From Solanum dulcamara (lineage: Eukaryota; Streptophyta; Magnoliopsida; Solanales; Solanaceae): 64,000 nt of DNA. How positions within the stretch are numbered: the first letter of the stretch is position 1; every line of letters starts with the position of its first letter. Where the stretch lies: positions 43,641,286-43,705,285 of the forward strand of contig NC_077245.1 in the NCBI RefSeq assembly GCF_947179165.1, written 5' to 3'. The notes under the pieces are model-generated. The model had not been told where the DNA came from, did not search any database, and saw only the letters and a list, made by a program, of their open reading frames with translations. This document shows positions 33,801 to 45,718 of the stretch, one piece after another. The position numbers and the translations under genes are program-made.

Positions 33801-34350
33801 TTTGAATGATTATAAGCCTCCTATTCAGCCAGAACAATGTGTCGCTAGAAACCATTATTTATTTATTTATATATATATATATAAATCGTTGTTTACCAAA
33901 AAAGAAAAGAAGAAATTCATTTGTCATGCTCACAAAACCTTTCAACTTTATCATTCGAAGAGTCGTGAGATCTTCTTTTACACAATCTGACATTGTCTCA
34001 TACTCTCTAACTGCGTCCATGTTGATTTGCTCTAGATTTGCGAGTTCATGTTGTATATATAACAAATATATGAGCAATTTAGATGATCCAAACAAATAAA
34101 ATTATTAGCATATGAAAGGAAAGGATGAATGGAAGATGCTATGAAACCCTAAAAGTGTGAAGTGTACACTTCTAATGCAACATGCTAAAAAATTATTTTC
34201 ATGAGCTTATATGCATTGACGATAGCAAAAGATTATTTTGTACCATTAATTCACTTTAAAACGTAAATAATATTGCATGTAACTAATTTTACGCATTGAT
34301 TAGTATAAATGGTAAGTAACTCGCTTGAAGAGGTCAACTTACAGTAATTA
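33801..34350. other. AT-rich intergenic sequence
   Basis: Contains a short ATTT/TA microsatellite at about 33856-33888. Small open frames on both strands lack recognisable motifs and overlap each other; I judge them to be chance. Confidence 0.5.
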
Positions 34351-34798
34351 CAGGAGCGTATCTATAGGTTGGGGCATAGATTTATGTGAATCTATGCTCC
34401 TCTCCTAAATCTCACGCATGTCTTGTTGTTTTTTCTTTTTTTTTTTCTAAAATAATGTTCACCCATGGAGGATGGGCATGTCTTGTGTCCCTTCTTGGAT
34501 TTTAGTAAAGTACCTTACCTATTGTTGATGTATTCTTTCGAAATCCCCAAGACCGGCAAATTAAAATCCTTATTCTTTCTTTCTATCATATATTTTCATT
34601 AATTTTTGAAAACAAGAAGCAATGGAGAGTGTAGGATATATTCAATGGGTTCAATAGATATCAATGTCTTTTATACTAAATATAGATACATATGTAAAAA
34701 AAATACTAAACTTGCAAACATTATAATATTGAACATATTATTTTTAAAATGCAATAAGTTAAGAACCATCAAATATAAATTCTGAATCCACTTCTTCG
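34351..34798. mobile_element. Possible hAT-like non-autonomous repeat
   Basis: The left end CAGGAGCGTATCTATAG and the right end GAATCCACTTCTT are roughly inverted and resemble CAGAGGCGGATC-type ends of short dispersed repeats known to me from dicot genomes. Neither inverted repeat nor target duplication is clean. Called on overall resemblance only. Confidence 0.35.
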
Positions 34799-34924
34799 TA
34801 CCTCTGGGTGATTGTATAGTAGTGTTTTACATTATTAATATATAAAACTTAAATACATGTAACTACAATTTATCTAATTATACATGCCAACCTTCATATG
34901 GTAAAAGAATTGTGTTGCTTTGTA

Positions 34925-35560
34925 TACTTTTTGGATGTTTTGACTATTTGGTCCCTTCTCGTATTTCATCTGTTTTTGTTTTGTGGAGTCTGTGACATGG
35001 TTCTCAAAGTTTTTGGTTAAGTTTTATGCGAATTTTTGATTTTTCATAGTTTTAAAGTTGATAGAATTGACTTTGATCAATGTTTAGAGAATCAGATGTC
35101 GTAGAAGATTTTCATCCGTTTCATGAGCTCTAAAATATCTATTTTGGGGTAGTAGCATTGGTTGTTTGAGCTTCAGGATTTTCGGTTTGAGTTTGAACAT
35201 TTAAGCTATATTTTTGAATGTTTAGCCAAGGGTTGACTTCGTTTAACATTATTAGTAAACAGCTTCGATGACATTTCCGTCAGCGCAGTTCTAAAAATTG
35301 ATATTTATCTAGCAGGACCTTTGGTTTAGGTCTCAAGGTTTTCATTTTGACTGTGCTCGGTTGCTTTCTTTGTTTTAGTTATTATATTGACTTGGTCAAC
35401 ATTTTTTAGTAAATGCTATCCAATTGTTGTTTCATCAATTCTATTGAGTCTGAAATGTCTTTTACAATCAATTTCATATATGATTTATGTTCACGGTACT
35501 TTGAATGAGTCTGGAGCATCAAAAATAAATTTTAACATATGTCGGTGCCGAGGCAGTAGA
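34925..35560 (+). repeat. LTR-like fragment upstream of element F
   Basis: Shares the internal LTR idiom of elements E, F and H: repeated blocks of the type GACTTTGATCAATGTTT, CATCCGTTTCATGAGCTC and GGTAGTAGCATTGG. It has no clear ends of its own. It may be the remnant of an older insertion of a related family. Confidence 0.4.
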
Positions 35561-38500
35561 TTTAATGACCCTCTAGGTCAATTTTATGTAAATCTATTTT
35601 TTTGATTGATTAGAGTGTTTCTATAGCGATCCCAAGTCATTTATGACTTATTGACACTGACTGTTTGATTGCTTTGTCATTTATTTGGGATTTGTGCACG
35701 TTTTCCTATTTTGGAGCTTTTAAAACATGAATAGTTGATCTTGATCAAAATATCAGGTAAACAAAGTCTGAGTGGAATTCTGATGGTTCCATCAATTCCA
35801 GAATGGTCATTTTAAGATAGTGGCATGATCGGCTTAAGTTCTAAGGCATTCGGTGCAAGTTTAGACTATTAGGCATTTTAATCTTTAAGTTTTGGCCTAA
35901 GTTTGATCTGGGTCAATATTAATGGAAAGCGTGCTCATATGAGAATTCCATCAGTGCCATTAGCTTCAAAATGTTGAGTTTGGTATAGAACAACCTTTTG
36001 TGTACTTTTCGAGGCTTCTTATCCAATCTCGAGGCCCATAGTGGAATTGCCTAAAAAGGACACTTGGGTGTGGGACTCACTTTTTCGATATGACCTCGGA
36101 TGGGAATTTCAACTATGTCGTTGAGTATGGAATGCCAAACTTGGTGGGGGTGGCATAATTTGTTTGCGCACATAGGATTTCGAATGAATTTTGAGCACCC
36201 CATCTAAGGTTTTGGACTTGGGCACAACCAGTTGTTGTAGCATTTTTGGTGTAGATGACCTCATTCATCGTGACCGTGATAGAGCCTGCACGAACATGTA
36301 GGGTCATTGCACCTGGTCTTTGAGATTGCATGGCACTTAGCCGCGACCATGAATAAGAGTTGACTAGGGTTGACCACTGATGGTCATCGCGATCTCAAGG
36401 CCTAACCTCCATGATCGTTATGGTCACCCTAGTACCTGCAATCGCGATGGGTAAATTCTTCTGGTCTTTATTTAAAAGACCATCATGATTCAACTATTGT
36501 GCGAAACTTCCAAATGTGATATCTCTCTTATTCCAGCTCCAAATTCTATGATTCAAAGTCCTGGGTGTTCATAAAGTTTGTGGCTTTGTGGGTTAACTAG
36601 TTGGGAAGTGTCGAAGACCCTTTGTTTGAGATAAAACTGCATTTTAACCTGCTGTCATAGCCCTCTTCTTTAGCTTAAATGGTTTTTTTCTTGCATGAGA
36701 TGTTTTCCTCTATCCTAAACCCCAAATTGTGTTCCATTTTGGAACAAAACGTGGGGAGGTGAATTGGACCTTTTCATGGATTCAATTTTAGAATTTCCAG
36801 TGCGGGTCCCACAGTTCTATTTTAGACTCCGAAATATGTTCATCTCTGTTTATCTGATTTTAGTGTCTAAATGAGTGTATTAATTTTGTAAAACTATTTT
36901 TAATATTGTGGGTGCACACGCGATTGGCCTAAGGGTAGGCTACGGCTTCCCTCTCCTTGGACTGAGCATGAATAGGTAAATTCCTATTGACTTGCGTGAA
37001 TTTGGGGTCTGTTGCTAGTTGATCATGTCTAGCTTCTTTGAATCCATCTCATAAGACCTTTACGGATATTTCAGACATCAATATCATATTGGTTGCTTTA
37101 GTTGATCAACCATACCCTGTGGTGTGACTTATTTGTGTCTTATGTTTATTATTGGAATATATTTGGCCTTAGTCTAGTCTTAGACTAGTGATTACCATAG
37201 ACTTGCAATTTTTTTTTATAGTTGTTAAGCCTTATTCAGACGACTTAAATCCCTGTAGACTGATATAGCAAACTTAAGTTGGATAGTCTGAGCCTTAGCT
37301 AGGAAGTAACCCAACTCTTGGAACATTATATCCATAATTCCCTCATTCTGTTGATTCCATTGTACTTGGTTCTTATTTCAAACTATGTTTATTGATTTAG
37401 TTTGGATTTTGTTCGGGCTTATAGATATTTATAATGGCTCTCGATTTGGAGGTCTCTCCTTGATGATTGTTTCACTGTTAATCCTAAATCTTAGCGACTC
37501 ACCTCTATTCGTGTTCAAGTTCATTATTCACTCCATCGAGCTGCAGTTAAATCCCATGTCTCGATATCTTTAGCCTCGGTTAGAGTCCTTGGCCATTTGC
37601 AGCCATGGTTAGAGTCCATCACTAGTAGTAGTCGTGGTTAGGGTCCATCATTATTTGCAGTCGTGGTTAGGGTCCATCGCTATTTACAGCCGTGGTTAGA
37701 GTCCATCCCTACGTGCAACCTAGGCTTGAATCCATCGCTATCTGTAGCTTTGGTTAGAGTCCATAGCTATCTTAAGCCTTGCTTAGAGTCCATCATTATC
37801 TCAAGCCTTGGTTAGAGTCCCCGGCTATTCTAATCTTTCTTAAAGTCCTTCACTCCTTCTTCTCTTCGGTTTAAGTCCTTCGCTCATATTCCGTTGTGAT
37901 TGAATTCTTGGACACTTAGTTGATTCAGTTCAAGTTTGTGGAAGGTTTGGTAATCTTGGAAGTATCTTCAAGTTCTCTTTGTAGATATTAACTTTTATGT
38001 GCACATATCGGGCTTATGGGGTCCGTGCTGGTTTTGCTTAAATTTGCACATGAGTGTACCCTTCGGGCTTGTGGGGATCCTATTGGAATTAGTTAGCTAT
38101 TTTCTCTTTCCTTGTATTTTTGTACACTCGTGTGCATTCTAGTTAGATTTCCGCCCTTTGTATCTTGTTGTGTTTAAATTCTTGCATTACATATTACTTT
38201 TACTTTTCTTGCTCAGTTGGCCTATATGCCTACTGGATAACTATTATTTTGGTACTCATACTATATTCTACATCTATATTCATGATGCATGTCTGAGCAC
38301 CAGCTACCAACGTTGAGATCGAATTTGCAAATGGCTGATTTGGAGATGAGAGTGAGCATAAGACATCCTGGATTTACCCATCTCCTTTTATATATGTTAT
38401 GACTAGTCTTTTACTTTTTGAGACAAGTCTTGTTTCTGTGGTCCATGTTATGGGAGGGATCTTTCATTTGCATATTTTTTGGTTTGCTTCCGCTTTTTTC

Positions 38501-38638
38501 CTATAATTTTGTTATTGTTTACTTCTTGTTTAGTTTTTACCCTTAATCCCATTACTTGTAATTCTAGGGTATGGGTTGGCTTACCTACTAGTAGGTTATA
38601 ATATGTGTCATCACGACTCAAGGAATCGGGTCATGAAA
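35561..38638 (+). repeat. Element F 5' LTR (about 3.1 kb)
   Basis: Begins TTTAATGACCC (ancestral TGTAATGACCC as in H and E) and ends GGGTCATGAAA before the primer site. Homologous to the H LTR (52179 down to about 50236) as far as about 37350. It contains a ~35-bp minisatellite at 37565-37890. The 5' terminus is inferred from the H counterpart. Confidence 0.75.
37565..37890 (+). repeat. Minisatellite in F LTR, unit around GTGGTTAGAGTCCATCGCTA
   Basis: Nine to ten imperfect copies of a 33-36 bp unit with the core GGTTAGAGTCCATC. Degenerates at the right end into AAGTCCTTC units. Confidence 0.85.
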
Positions 38639-38640
38639 AG

Positions 38641-38653
38641 TTAGTATCAGAGA
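38641..38653 (+). promoter_or_regulatory. Element F primer binding site
   Basis: TTAGTATCAGAGA just inside the LTR, an initiator-tRNA-Met-type site very similar to that of element E. Confidence 0.7.
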
Positions 38654-38849
38654 CCATGGTTCACCGATCTCACTTGTATAGAGCTAACATCTAGTAGAGT
38701 CTTACGGATCGATGCAGAGACATCTGTAAATTATCTTCCGAAATCTATATGATGTCGTTAGGAATCTTTTCTCTTTGTATCACTTTTCATGTAGTGTGTG
38801 TCTTATCGGTTTCATGGAAACTCACTTGCTTCACTTTTTAATAGATAAC

Positions 38850-39987
38850 ACTCACATATGGAAGCACGACTGGAGGTGATGTACCTGAGCTTTTAGGTAG
38901 AGCCCCAACTAAAGGTAGAGTTCAACCTCGAGGTCATTGTATGGCTGCATCACCAGCACGAGTAAGAGAGGACTCCAGAGCTGGAGGCGGAGCCTCAAGC
39001 AACTTATATGCCTCCACAGGCGGTGGGTCGTCCAGAGTCAGCCTAGCCACTACCACACCATCTATGGACCCCAATCTTCAGACCACCATTACTCAGCTCC
39101 TAACTATACTTAGGGGTATGAAATAGGCACCCGCTCCAGCCCCAACTATATCAACACCGCAGGGTCAGCCTTCACTAGCAGATCCTGAGGTTCATCCACC
39201 ACCAACACATGTCGCTGCATACCTAGATGTTATGGATAGTATCATGCCTTTGAGGGAGCAGAAAATGCTTAGGGTATTAGTGGAGTTTTCTAGGGCAATT
39301 GAGGAGGATGCCCACGAGTTTCTCACTCCTTACCGAGAGAAGCTACATACTTTAGGATTGGTGGAGTGGACAGGAGCCGACTTCACTACTTATTATCTTG
39401 ATGGTACTGCTAGATAGTGGTGGCATTCATACTAGAGATTAGTCTAGCTGGGTCTCCACAGGTGTCTTGGATAGAGCTTTTAGAGGCATTCTTAGCCAGG
39501 TTCATCAGAACCTTAGAGACCAGCTTTGTGATTAGTTCTCGAGATTGGAGTAGGAATCTATGATCATGTCAGAGTATGAGGTTAGATTCCACGAGTTCTC
39601 CCATCATGCTACTATGATTTTACCTGTTTAGGAGGAGAGAGTTTGATACTCTGTAAGAGAGATGAGGCTCCAATTACGGATTGAGACTCTGTCCATGGTT
39701 TAGTCAGGACACTCATTTCTGGATGTAGTGGACCATGCCAGTTCACTTTGAAGCACCATTATGAAATCCATGGGTGTAGCGACAGAGGGATAGATAATGA
39801 TAGACATAATAGTTCCCCTGTTAGGCCCATGGATTCATATGCTACGCCCCGGCCAGAGGTTCCAGAAGGGTCAGTCCAGCCATCCATTTTAGACCACTTT
39901 GCATGCTTTAGAGGGTTACCAGCACCGTTAGGGTGGCTCTGGTTCTTGCCCGAGTCAAGGTCTAGATGGTTCATAGTAAGGTACATC
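38850..39987 (+). pseudogene. Element F gag, 5' part
   Basis: Open frame from 38941 to 39417 broken by a single TAG at 39124. It runs through a Gly/Ala/Ser-rich N-terminus, SMDPNLQTTITQLLTILRGM, a Pro-rich linker, and LREQKMLRVLVEFSRAIEEDAHEFL to WTGADFTTYYLDGTAR, then WW after a stop. This matches the N-terminal and core gag regions of element H in order. Later parts up to the S3 insertion are shifted. The main gag domain would form the particle; no knuckle is seen before S3. Confidence 0.8.
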
Positions 39988-39992
39988 ATGCC

Positions 39993-42306
39993 TGTTATGT
40001 CGAAAAATGGACAAAGTGTAAAATTAATTTCATCTTTATAAGAAAAAATCAATTTTAGTAAAAGAGGAGTCGCCACTTAATTTTTTAAAGAAATTAAGAA
40101 AACTTAATTTAAAAGACCCTAACAGATTTAAGTCTTAAAAATTTAGAGAAAAGGGTACGAGGTTCATATTACTATTTTAAGAAGGTTTTAACACTTAAAA
40201 TAGCCGCTAACATGCGGTTGTCCGATGATTTGAAAATTATTTGACTAACTTTGGGAAAATGTGTTAATTTGAAAGAAAACAAAGACTTTAAAATTATTTT
40301 TTAGAAAAAATGATCAAACTTAAACATTAAAAATAATATATATGTATATAAAAAAAGGGTAAAAAGTTTATCAAATGACTAAGTAAAGGTAGAAAATCAT
40401 TTAAAGCGTAATATTAACAAGAATTGGTTTATCTTTAGGAGAATCTAATTAAGTTAAAACAAATTAAAATTAATATCTAAACAAACATAAATAACATTAG
40501 TAAATAAATTATTACAACCCAAATCAATATAAATACAATAAATAACACATAAAAATATGGCCCGACACTTAGTTGTACGCCTGGACTAAGCTGCTGGGCC
40601 TTCTGCGTTTTGGGCCTTAAGCACAATTCCACAGTATATCGCAGTTGTATATATAATATATATTGGACTGTATATATACTATATATAGTGTATACAATAT
40701 TATTTCTGTATATCAAACTATATACACACCGTATGCCATATTTTTGTTCCCTGTATATGCTGTATATCACTATATATTACTATTATACATTGTATACCGT
40801 GTTTGTTCCCTGCATTTGTTGTATATCACTATATATCATTGTATATAAGACTGTATATATACTGTATACAGTGTTTGTTCCCTGTATCAACTGTATATTA
40901 CTGTATATCACTATATATAAGACTGTATATACACTGTATACAGTGTATACAACATTATTTTCCGCATGTATTCCATGTATATAGCCCAATATCAATATTT
41001 AAATCATGAATATTACCTTTCTTTCTATGTATCAACTTTTCAACAATTTGAGCAAGATGATGGGAGACTCAAAACTCAACGATATGCAAGGATGGAGTCC
41101 AAAGATGAACTCGAATTGTATCACATGCACCAAAATAAAATTACAGAAGCATCTACTCATTTTAAACTAAACAAAGGAATATATCATGATATGTTAAGAT
41201 ATCAAATTGATGGGCATCCTACAAGTGACTAACAACATGCTAACTAACTTAATTTTAAAGAAAGAATTAAATCAATTAGGCCATGAAATTTCTAATTAAA
41301 TAACAACTTTAAGCATATTTTATTATCTAAATCATGTTAAAAGAAGAAATTAAAAACATAAAAATCTATATTGTCAAGGAAAACTACTTAAAAATAATGA
41401 ACAAAACTAAGCGCTTTCATGAATTAATCCTAACATATTCTAGCTAATTAATCTTAACACATGCTAACTATAACAAATTTATATCATTAATCTAACTATT
41501 CTTAATATATACTAACTAAAAAAAAGACTATGAATCAACTAAATATAAAACATGAAATGCTGAGAAAAGATTTTACCTCTTTCCGAGCCGCGAGATTGAA
41601 GACGATGAGCGGAAGGCATTCACCACCATCCAAGAGCTTGATGGAACTCCAATCTATAAAAAAGATAAAATAAAAGATTAAAAATTTAGACTCGAACCTT
41701 CGTGGGTTCGACGTTATAAGAACACTGTTCTTAGCCTAAATTTTGACTTCAATCTCTCATTTTTCTTGAAGAAAAATATAGATTGAAAGCTAAAAAATTT
41801 CACAACTTTTAGGCTGGGGACAAGAGTCCAAAAATCCTAGCCAAGTTAAGAAAATTTCTAACTTTGGGGTGGCTAAAAAAACCTCCCACACCTTCCTCCC
41901 TTCTTATCAAGAATATGAGCTTTTATATAGGCTTCAAAAATCCCAAATCCCTCAAGGATTTTCGATGTGGGAGATTAGAGATTTTTTATTTATTTATTTT
42001 AGAAAAAACTAAAAATTTCAAAAATGCAAACTATAATTAAACTAACCTAACCAACATTGTATTTAGTAAAATATGAAATCTTTTGAGGTGATTTTCGAAT
42101 AACCAAATAAATTTTAATCAAAGATATAGTAATATAGAAATATGTATATTATACTAAAAAAAATTAAAAAAAAAAAGATAAAAAAAGTTAAGAATAACAT
42201 GAAAATATTTTTATTTTTTATAAAAGCTAATTATTTCAAAATGTTCGAATTCAAAGAGACTCGATAGCTAATTTGCATTGTGGATGGTCAAAATTGGGTG
42301 TTAACA
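39993..42306 (+). repeat. Solo LTR S3 (2314 bp) in gag of element F
   Basis: Starts TGTTATGTCG and ends GGGTGTTAACA, with 5-bp inverted tips TGTTA/TAACA; flanked by atgcc (39988-39992) and aggcc (42307-42311), four of five matching. The LTR family is different from all others here. The stretch GAGTCGCCACTTAATTTTTT near 40070 is one I associate with Tat/Ogre-like LTRs of dicots, which is tentative. Orientation is taken as plus from that motif. A TA-rich minisatellite lies at 40620-40960. Confidence 0.75.
40620..40960 (+). repeat. TA-rich minisatellite in S3
   Basis: About three copies of a 62-73 bp unit beginning TTTGTTCCCTGTAT and full of TGTATATCACTATATAT, with shorter TGTATA/TATACA palindromes in between. 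Several Tyr/Ile-rich open frames on both strands arise from it and are not genes. Confidence 0.85.
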
Positions 42307-42311
42307 AGGCC

Positions 42312-43980
42312 AGGTGGCCATCCTCCAGTTGCGAGTATACCTCCACAGGGTTGTTATGAGTATGGGGAGCTTTCACTGGTACAGAGAATTCCCCTTGCAC
42401 AGGGCAGCCATGCCAGCTCGATAGGTATCTCGACCACCTCCAGTAGCAATACCTTCAATTTAAGGTGGATGGCAGGGTCATGATCACTGAGGTGGCCATC
42501 AAGGTGCACGGGGTGTTCCTTAAGGAGGCTTGTCAGGTGGAAGGGTTGATTCTCAAGGGAGAGACACTGAGGGACACTCCAGTGAGAGCAAAGGTTGAGG
42601 TATCAAACAATGTGATTAAGGTACGATTCTTTGATGCCATTAGCCTGCCTCAACTTTTTTTGATCCAGGCTCTACTTTTTTGTATATATTTGTATATTGT
42701 GCTCATCGGTTGAGTATGTGTCCAGAGCTCTTAGAAGTGTCGTTGCATTTTTCGACCTCGGTGGGTGAGTCTGTAGTAGTGGATTAGATATTCAGTTCTT
42801 TCTTGGTAACTATTCAGGGGTGGGATACCCTATCTAGCCTTATATTGCTTGATATTTTGGATTTTAATATGATTATGGGGATGGACTCGTTATCCTCTCA
42901 ACACGTAGTCTTGGATTTCTATGCCATGACCATACCTTAGCCATGCCTAGCATTCTTCCAGTGGTATGGCAGGGCTCTTATAGTCGCAAAGGGGTTATTT
43001 TTTGGCCTTAGAGGTTAGTGGCTAGAAGATACTTAGCTTACCTATCTTATGTGAGAGATGCTAGTAGGAAGGGCCCTACGACTAATTCAATTCCTATAGT
43101 ATGAGAGTATGTGAATGTACTTCCTATAGACTTGCCTAGCCTTCCTCTGGATCTTGATATTAATTTTTCTATCGACTTAAAGACAGTTACTCGCCCTATT
43201 TCTATCCCACCATATCATATGGCTCTCATAGAGCTCAAGAAGGTCAGTGTTTAGCTTCAAGATCTCTTATGTAAGGGATTTATTCGGCCTAGTGTATTGC
43301 CTTGGGGTGTCTAAGTCTTGTTTATGAAAAAGAAGGACAGGTCTACATGGATATGTATTGAATAGAGGTAGTTGAATAAGGTAATGGTGAAGAACCGGTA
43401 TCTAATATATTGTATTAATGACCTATTTAATCAGCTTCAGGGTGATGCGGTGTTTTCTAAGATAGAATTTAGATTCAGTTACCATCAACTAAGTATTAGG
43501 GTAGTGGACATCCCTAAGACTACATTTAGGGCTCATTATGACCATTATGAGCTCCTAGTGATATTTTTTAAGTTAACTAATGCCCCCTTCCACCTTCAAG
43601 GATTTGAGGACTCGTGTGTTTAGGCCTATCTTGATTCCTTTTTTGTAGTCTTCATTAATGACATATTGGTATACTCGCGGAGCCGGAGTAAGTATGGGTA
43701 TCAGTTAAGGATAGTTCTCCATACTTTGAGAGATTAGTATCTTTATGCCAAGTTTTAGAAGTGCGAGTTTTGGCTTGAGTATGTAGAATTCTTGGGGCAC
43801 ATGGTGTCTAAGGATGGCATTATGGTGGATCCGACAAAGATGAGGCTATTCATGATCAGGCTAAACCCACCTTAGTGACTGAGATTCATTGCTTGTCAGC
43901 ATAGCGAGTTACTACGGGTGCTTTGTTGAGGGCTTCTCTATTATTGCAGCACCTTTGACTCGATTGACTTTATAGGATAT
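42312..43980 (+). pseudogene. Element F gag C-terminus, protease and reverse transcriptase
   Basis: After S3 the gag C-terminal linker resumes, then protease and RT. RT blocks include [82 protein letters not shown], the polymerase box [13 protein letters not shown] at about 43648-43690, then [20 protein letters not shown]. The box has Asn for the first catalytic Asp. Numerous stops and shifts. Confidence 0.85.
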
Positions 43981-44460
43981 ACCTTTTGAGTGGTCAGAGA
44001 AGTGTGAGGCAAGATTTCTGAGGCTCAAGTAATTACTTGTGACTGCTCCTATATTGACTCTTCAAATTGAGGATGAGGGCTTCACGGTATATTGTGACGC
44101 GATCGGTATTTGTTTGGGTTTTGTATTGATGTAGCAAGTCCGGGTTATAAGTTATGCGTTGAGGCAGCTTAAGCTGCATGAGAACAACTACCCCACTCAT
44201 GACTTGGAGTTGGCGGTGGTAGTTTTGAGCTTAGGTTTTGGAGGCACTGCCTGTATGTAGTTTTTTGTAAGATCTATACTGATCACAAGATCCTTTGATA
44301 TATTATAAGTCCGGGAGATCTTAATTTGAGAACATCGTTGGATTGAGCTCTTGAAGGCTTATGACCTCTCTATTCTTTATCATCTATGCAAGGCGAATGT
44401 AGTAGCGGATGCCTTGAGTCGCAAGGCAGTGAGTATAGGTAGTCTAGCCTTCCTTTTCAT
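43981..44460 (+). pseudogene. Element F RNase H
   Basis: RNase H blocks YCDAIG near 44090-44110, then [21 protein letters not shown] near 44165-44225, and [14 protein letters not shown] near 44390-44430, in shifting frames. The Asp, Glu and final Asp positions are visible; stops and shifts between them disable the domain. Confidence 0.75.
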
Positions 44461-44719
44461 TATGGAATGATTTTTGGCTTTGTACATTTAGTATTTATCC
44501 AACAACATAATTTGATTGGCTATTTCAAATTCCAGATGGTTGTTACCCTATGTGGAAAATTAGTCATCTCTATTGGATCAAATTTATAGTCATCAGTTTG
44601 AGGATGAGAACTTGGTTGATCTTTGATATTGAGTTTTGGGAGGTGATGCCAGTCCAACTACCTTAGATTTAGAAGGTGTGTTGAGGTTTGCTAGCCGTAT
44701 ATGTGTTCCGAGAGCTTGA

Positions 44720-45718
44720 GGTTTGATTCAGCTGATCCTTCATGAGGCCCATTATTCCAGATATTGTATCCACCCAGCCACATCAAATATGTACCACGAT
44801 CTGAGGAAACACTATTGGTGGAGAAGCATAAGGGGAGATATAGTAGACTATGTGTCTTGTTGCCTCTACTGTCAGCAGGTGAAGGTCGAGTACATGAGGC
44901 CTGTGGCGAGCTTCAGTGATTACCCATTCCAGAGTTAAAGTGGAAGTGTATCACCATGAACTTTGTTGTGGGGTCACCTCACACTTTTAGAGGTGTTGAC
45001 AATATTTAGGTCATCGTGGATTGATTGACCAAGTCAACACATTTCCTTCTCGTTTATACTTCCATCAGTGCTGAGTGATTATCTCGTATCTATATTTGGG
45101 AGGTGGTCTATCTTCATGGTGTGCCTATATCTATCATCTCAGACTGAGTTCATAGTTCACTTTTAGCTTTTGGAGGACTTTTTCGGTGTAGTTAGTCACT
45201 CCCTCAACCTTAGCACAACTTTTCATCCACAGATAGATTGTTAGTCGGAGCGCACAACTCAAGTATTTCAGGATTTTTTATGGGCCAGTGTTTTGAACTT
45301 AGGAGTCAGTGGGGCCAAATTTTCCTTTGGCAGATATTATGTATAATAACAGATACCATTGTAGTATTCAGATGGCCCTATTTGAGGCCTTATATGGTAG
45401 GCCTTATTGCTCTCTAGTTGGTTGGTTTGAGTGTAAGAAGCCTTGGCCGCATGGTACAAACTTTATTTAGGGGGCCTTAGATCGTCTGAGGGTGATTCAG
45501 TATAGGCTTAGGACAGCTCAGAGTAGGCACCAGAGTTATGCTGACCGTAGGCGTCAGCCATTTATGTTTGCAGTTGGTGATAGGGTAATCCTTTAAGTAT
45601 CACCCATGAAGGGTCTGATGATATTTGAGAGGCGGGTAAGCTTAGCCCCAGGTATATAGGGCCTTCTGAGATTTTAAGGACAGTTGGACATGTTTCTTAT
45701 GAGTTAGCCTTACCTCCG
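44720..45718 (+). pseudogene. Element F integrase, truncated by element G
   Basis: HHCC module: LHEAHYSRYCIHPATS then CCLYCQQVKVEYMRP (44723-44938). Core region in several frames, with recognisable PISIISD and SIQMALFEALYGRPY. The C-terminal module SPMKGLM, then GKLSPRYIGPSEILRTVGHVSYEL is cut at 45718, after LALPP, by the end of element G. The rest of integrase, the chromodomain and the 3' LTR are absent. Confidence 0.82.

Larger units (their letters stand above)
35561..45718 (+). mobile_element. Element F: Ty3/gypsy retrotransposon lacking its 3' end
   Basis: Order on the plus strand: 5' LTR (35561-38638), primer site, gag (from about 38850, split by S3), protease, RT, RNase H, integrase. 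It stops at 45718 in the integrase C-terminal module, where element G begins. Gag and LTR resemble element H, which lies in the opposite orientation to the right, so F and H are one family. Many stops throughout. Confidence 0.88.

Noticed and set aside
39759..40076. 105-residue minus-strand frame
   Set aside because: Straddles the gag of F and the S3 boundary; antisense shadow.
40477..41009. Several Tyr/Ile-rich frames on both strands
   Set aside because: Come from the TGTATA minisatellite in S3.
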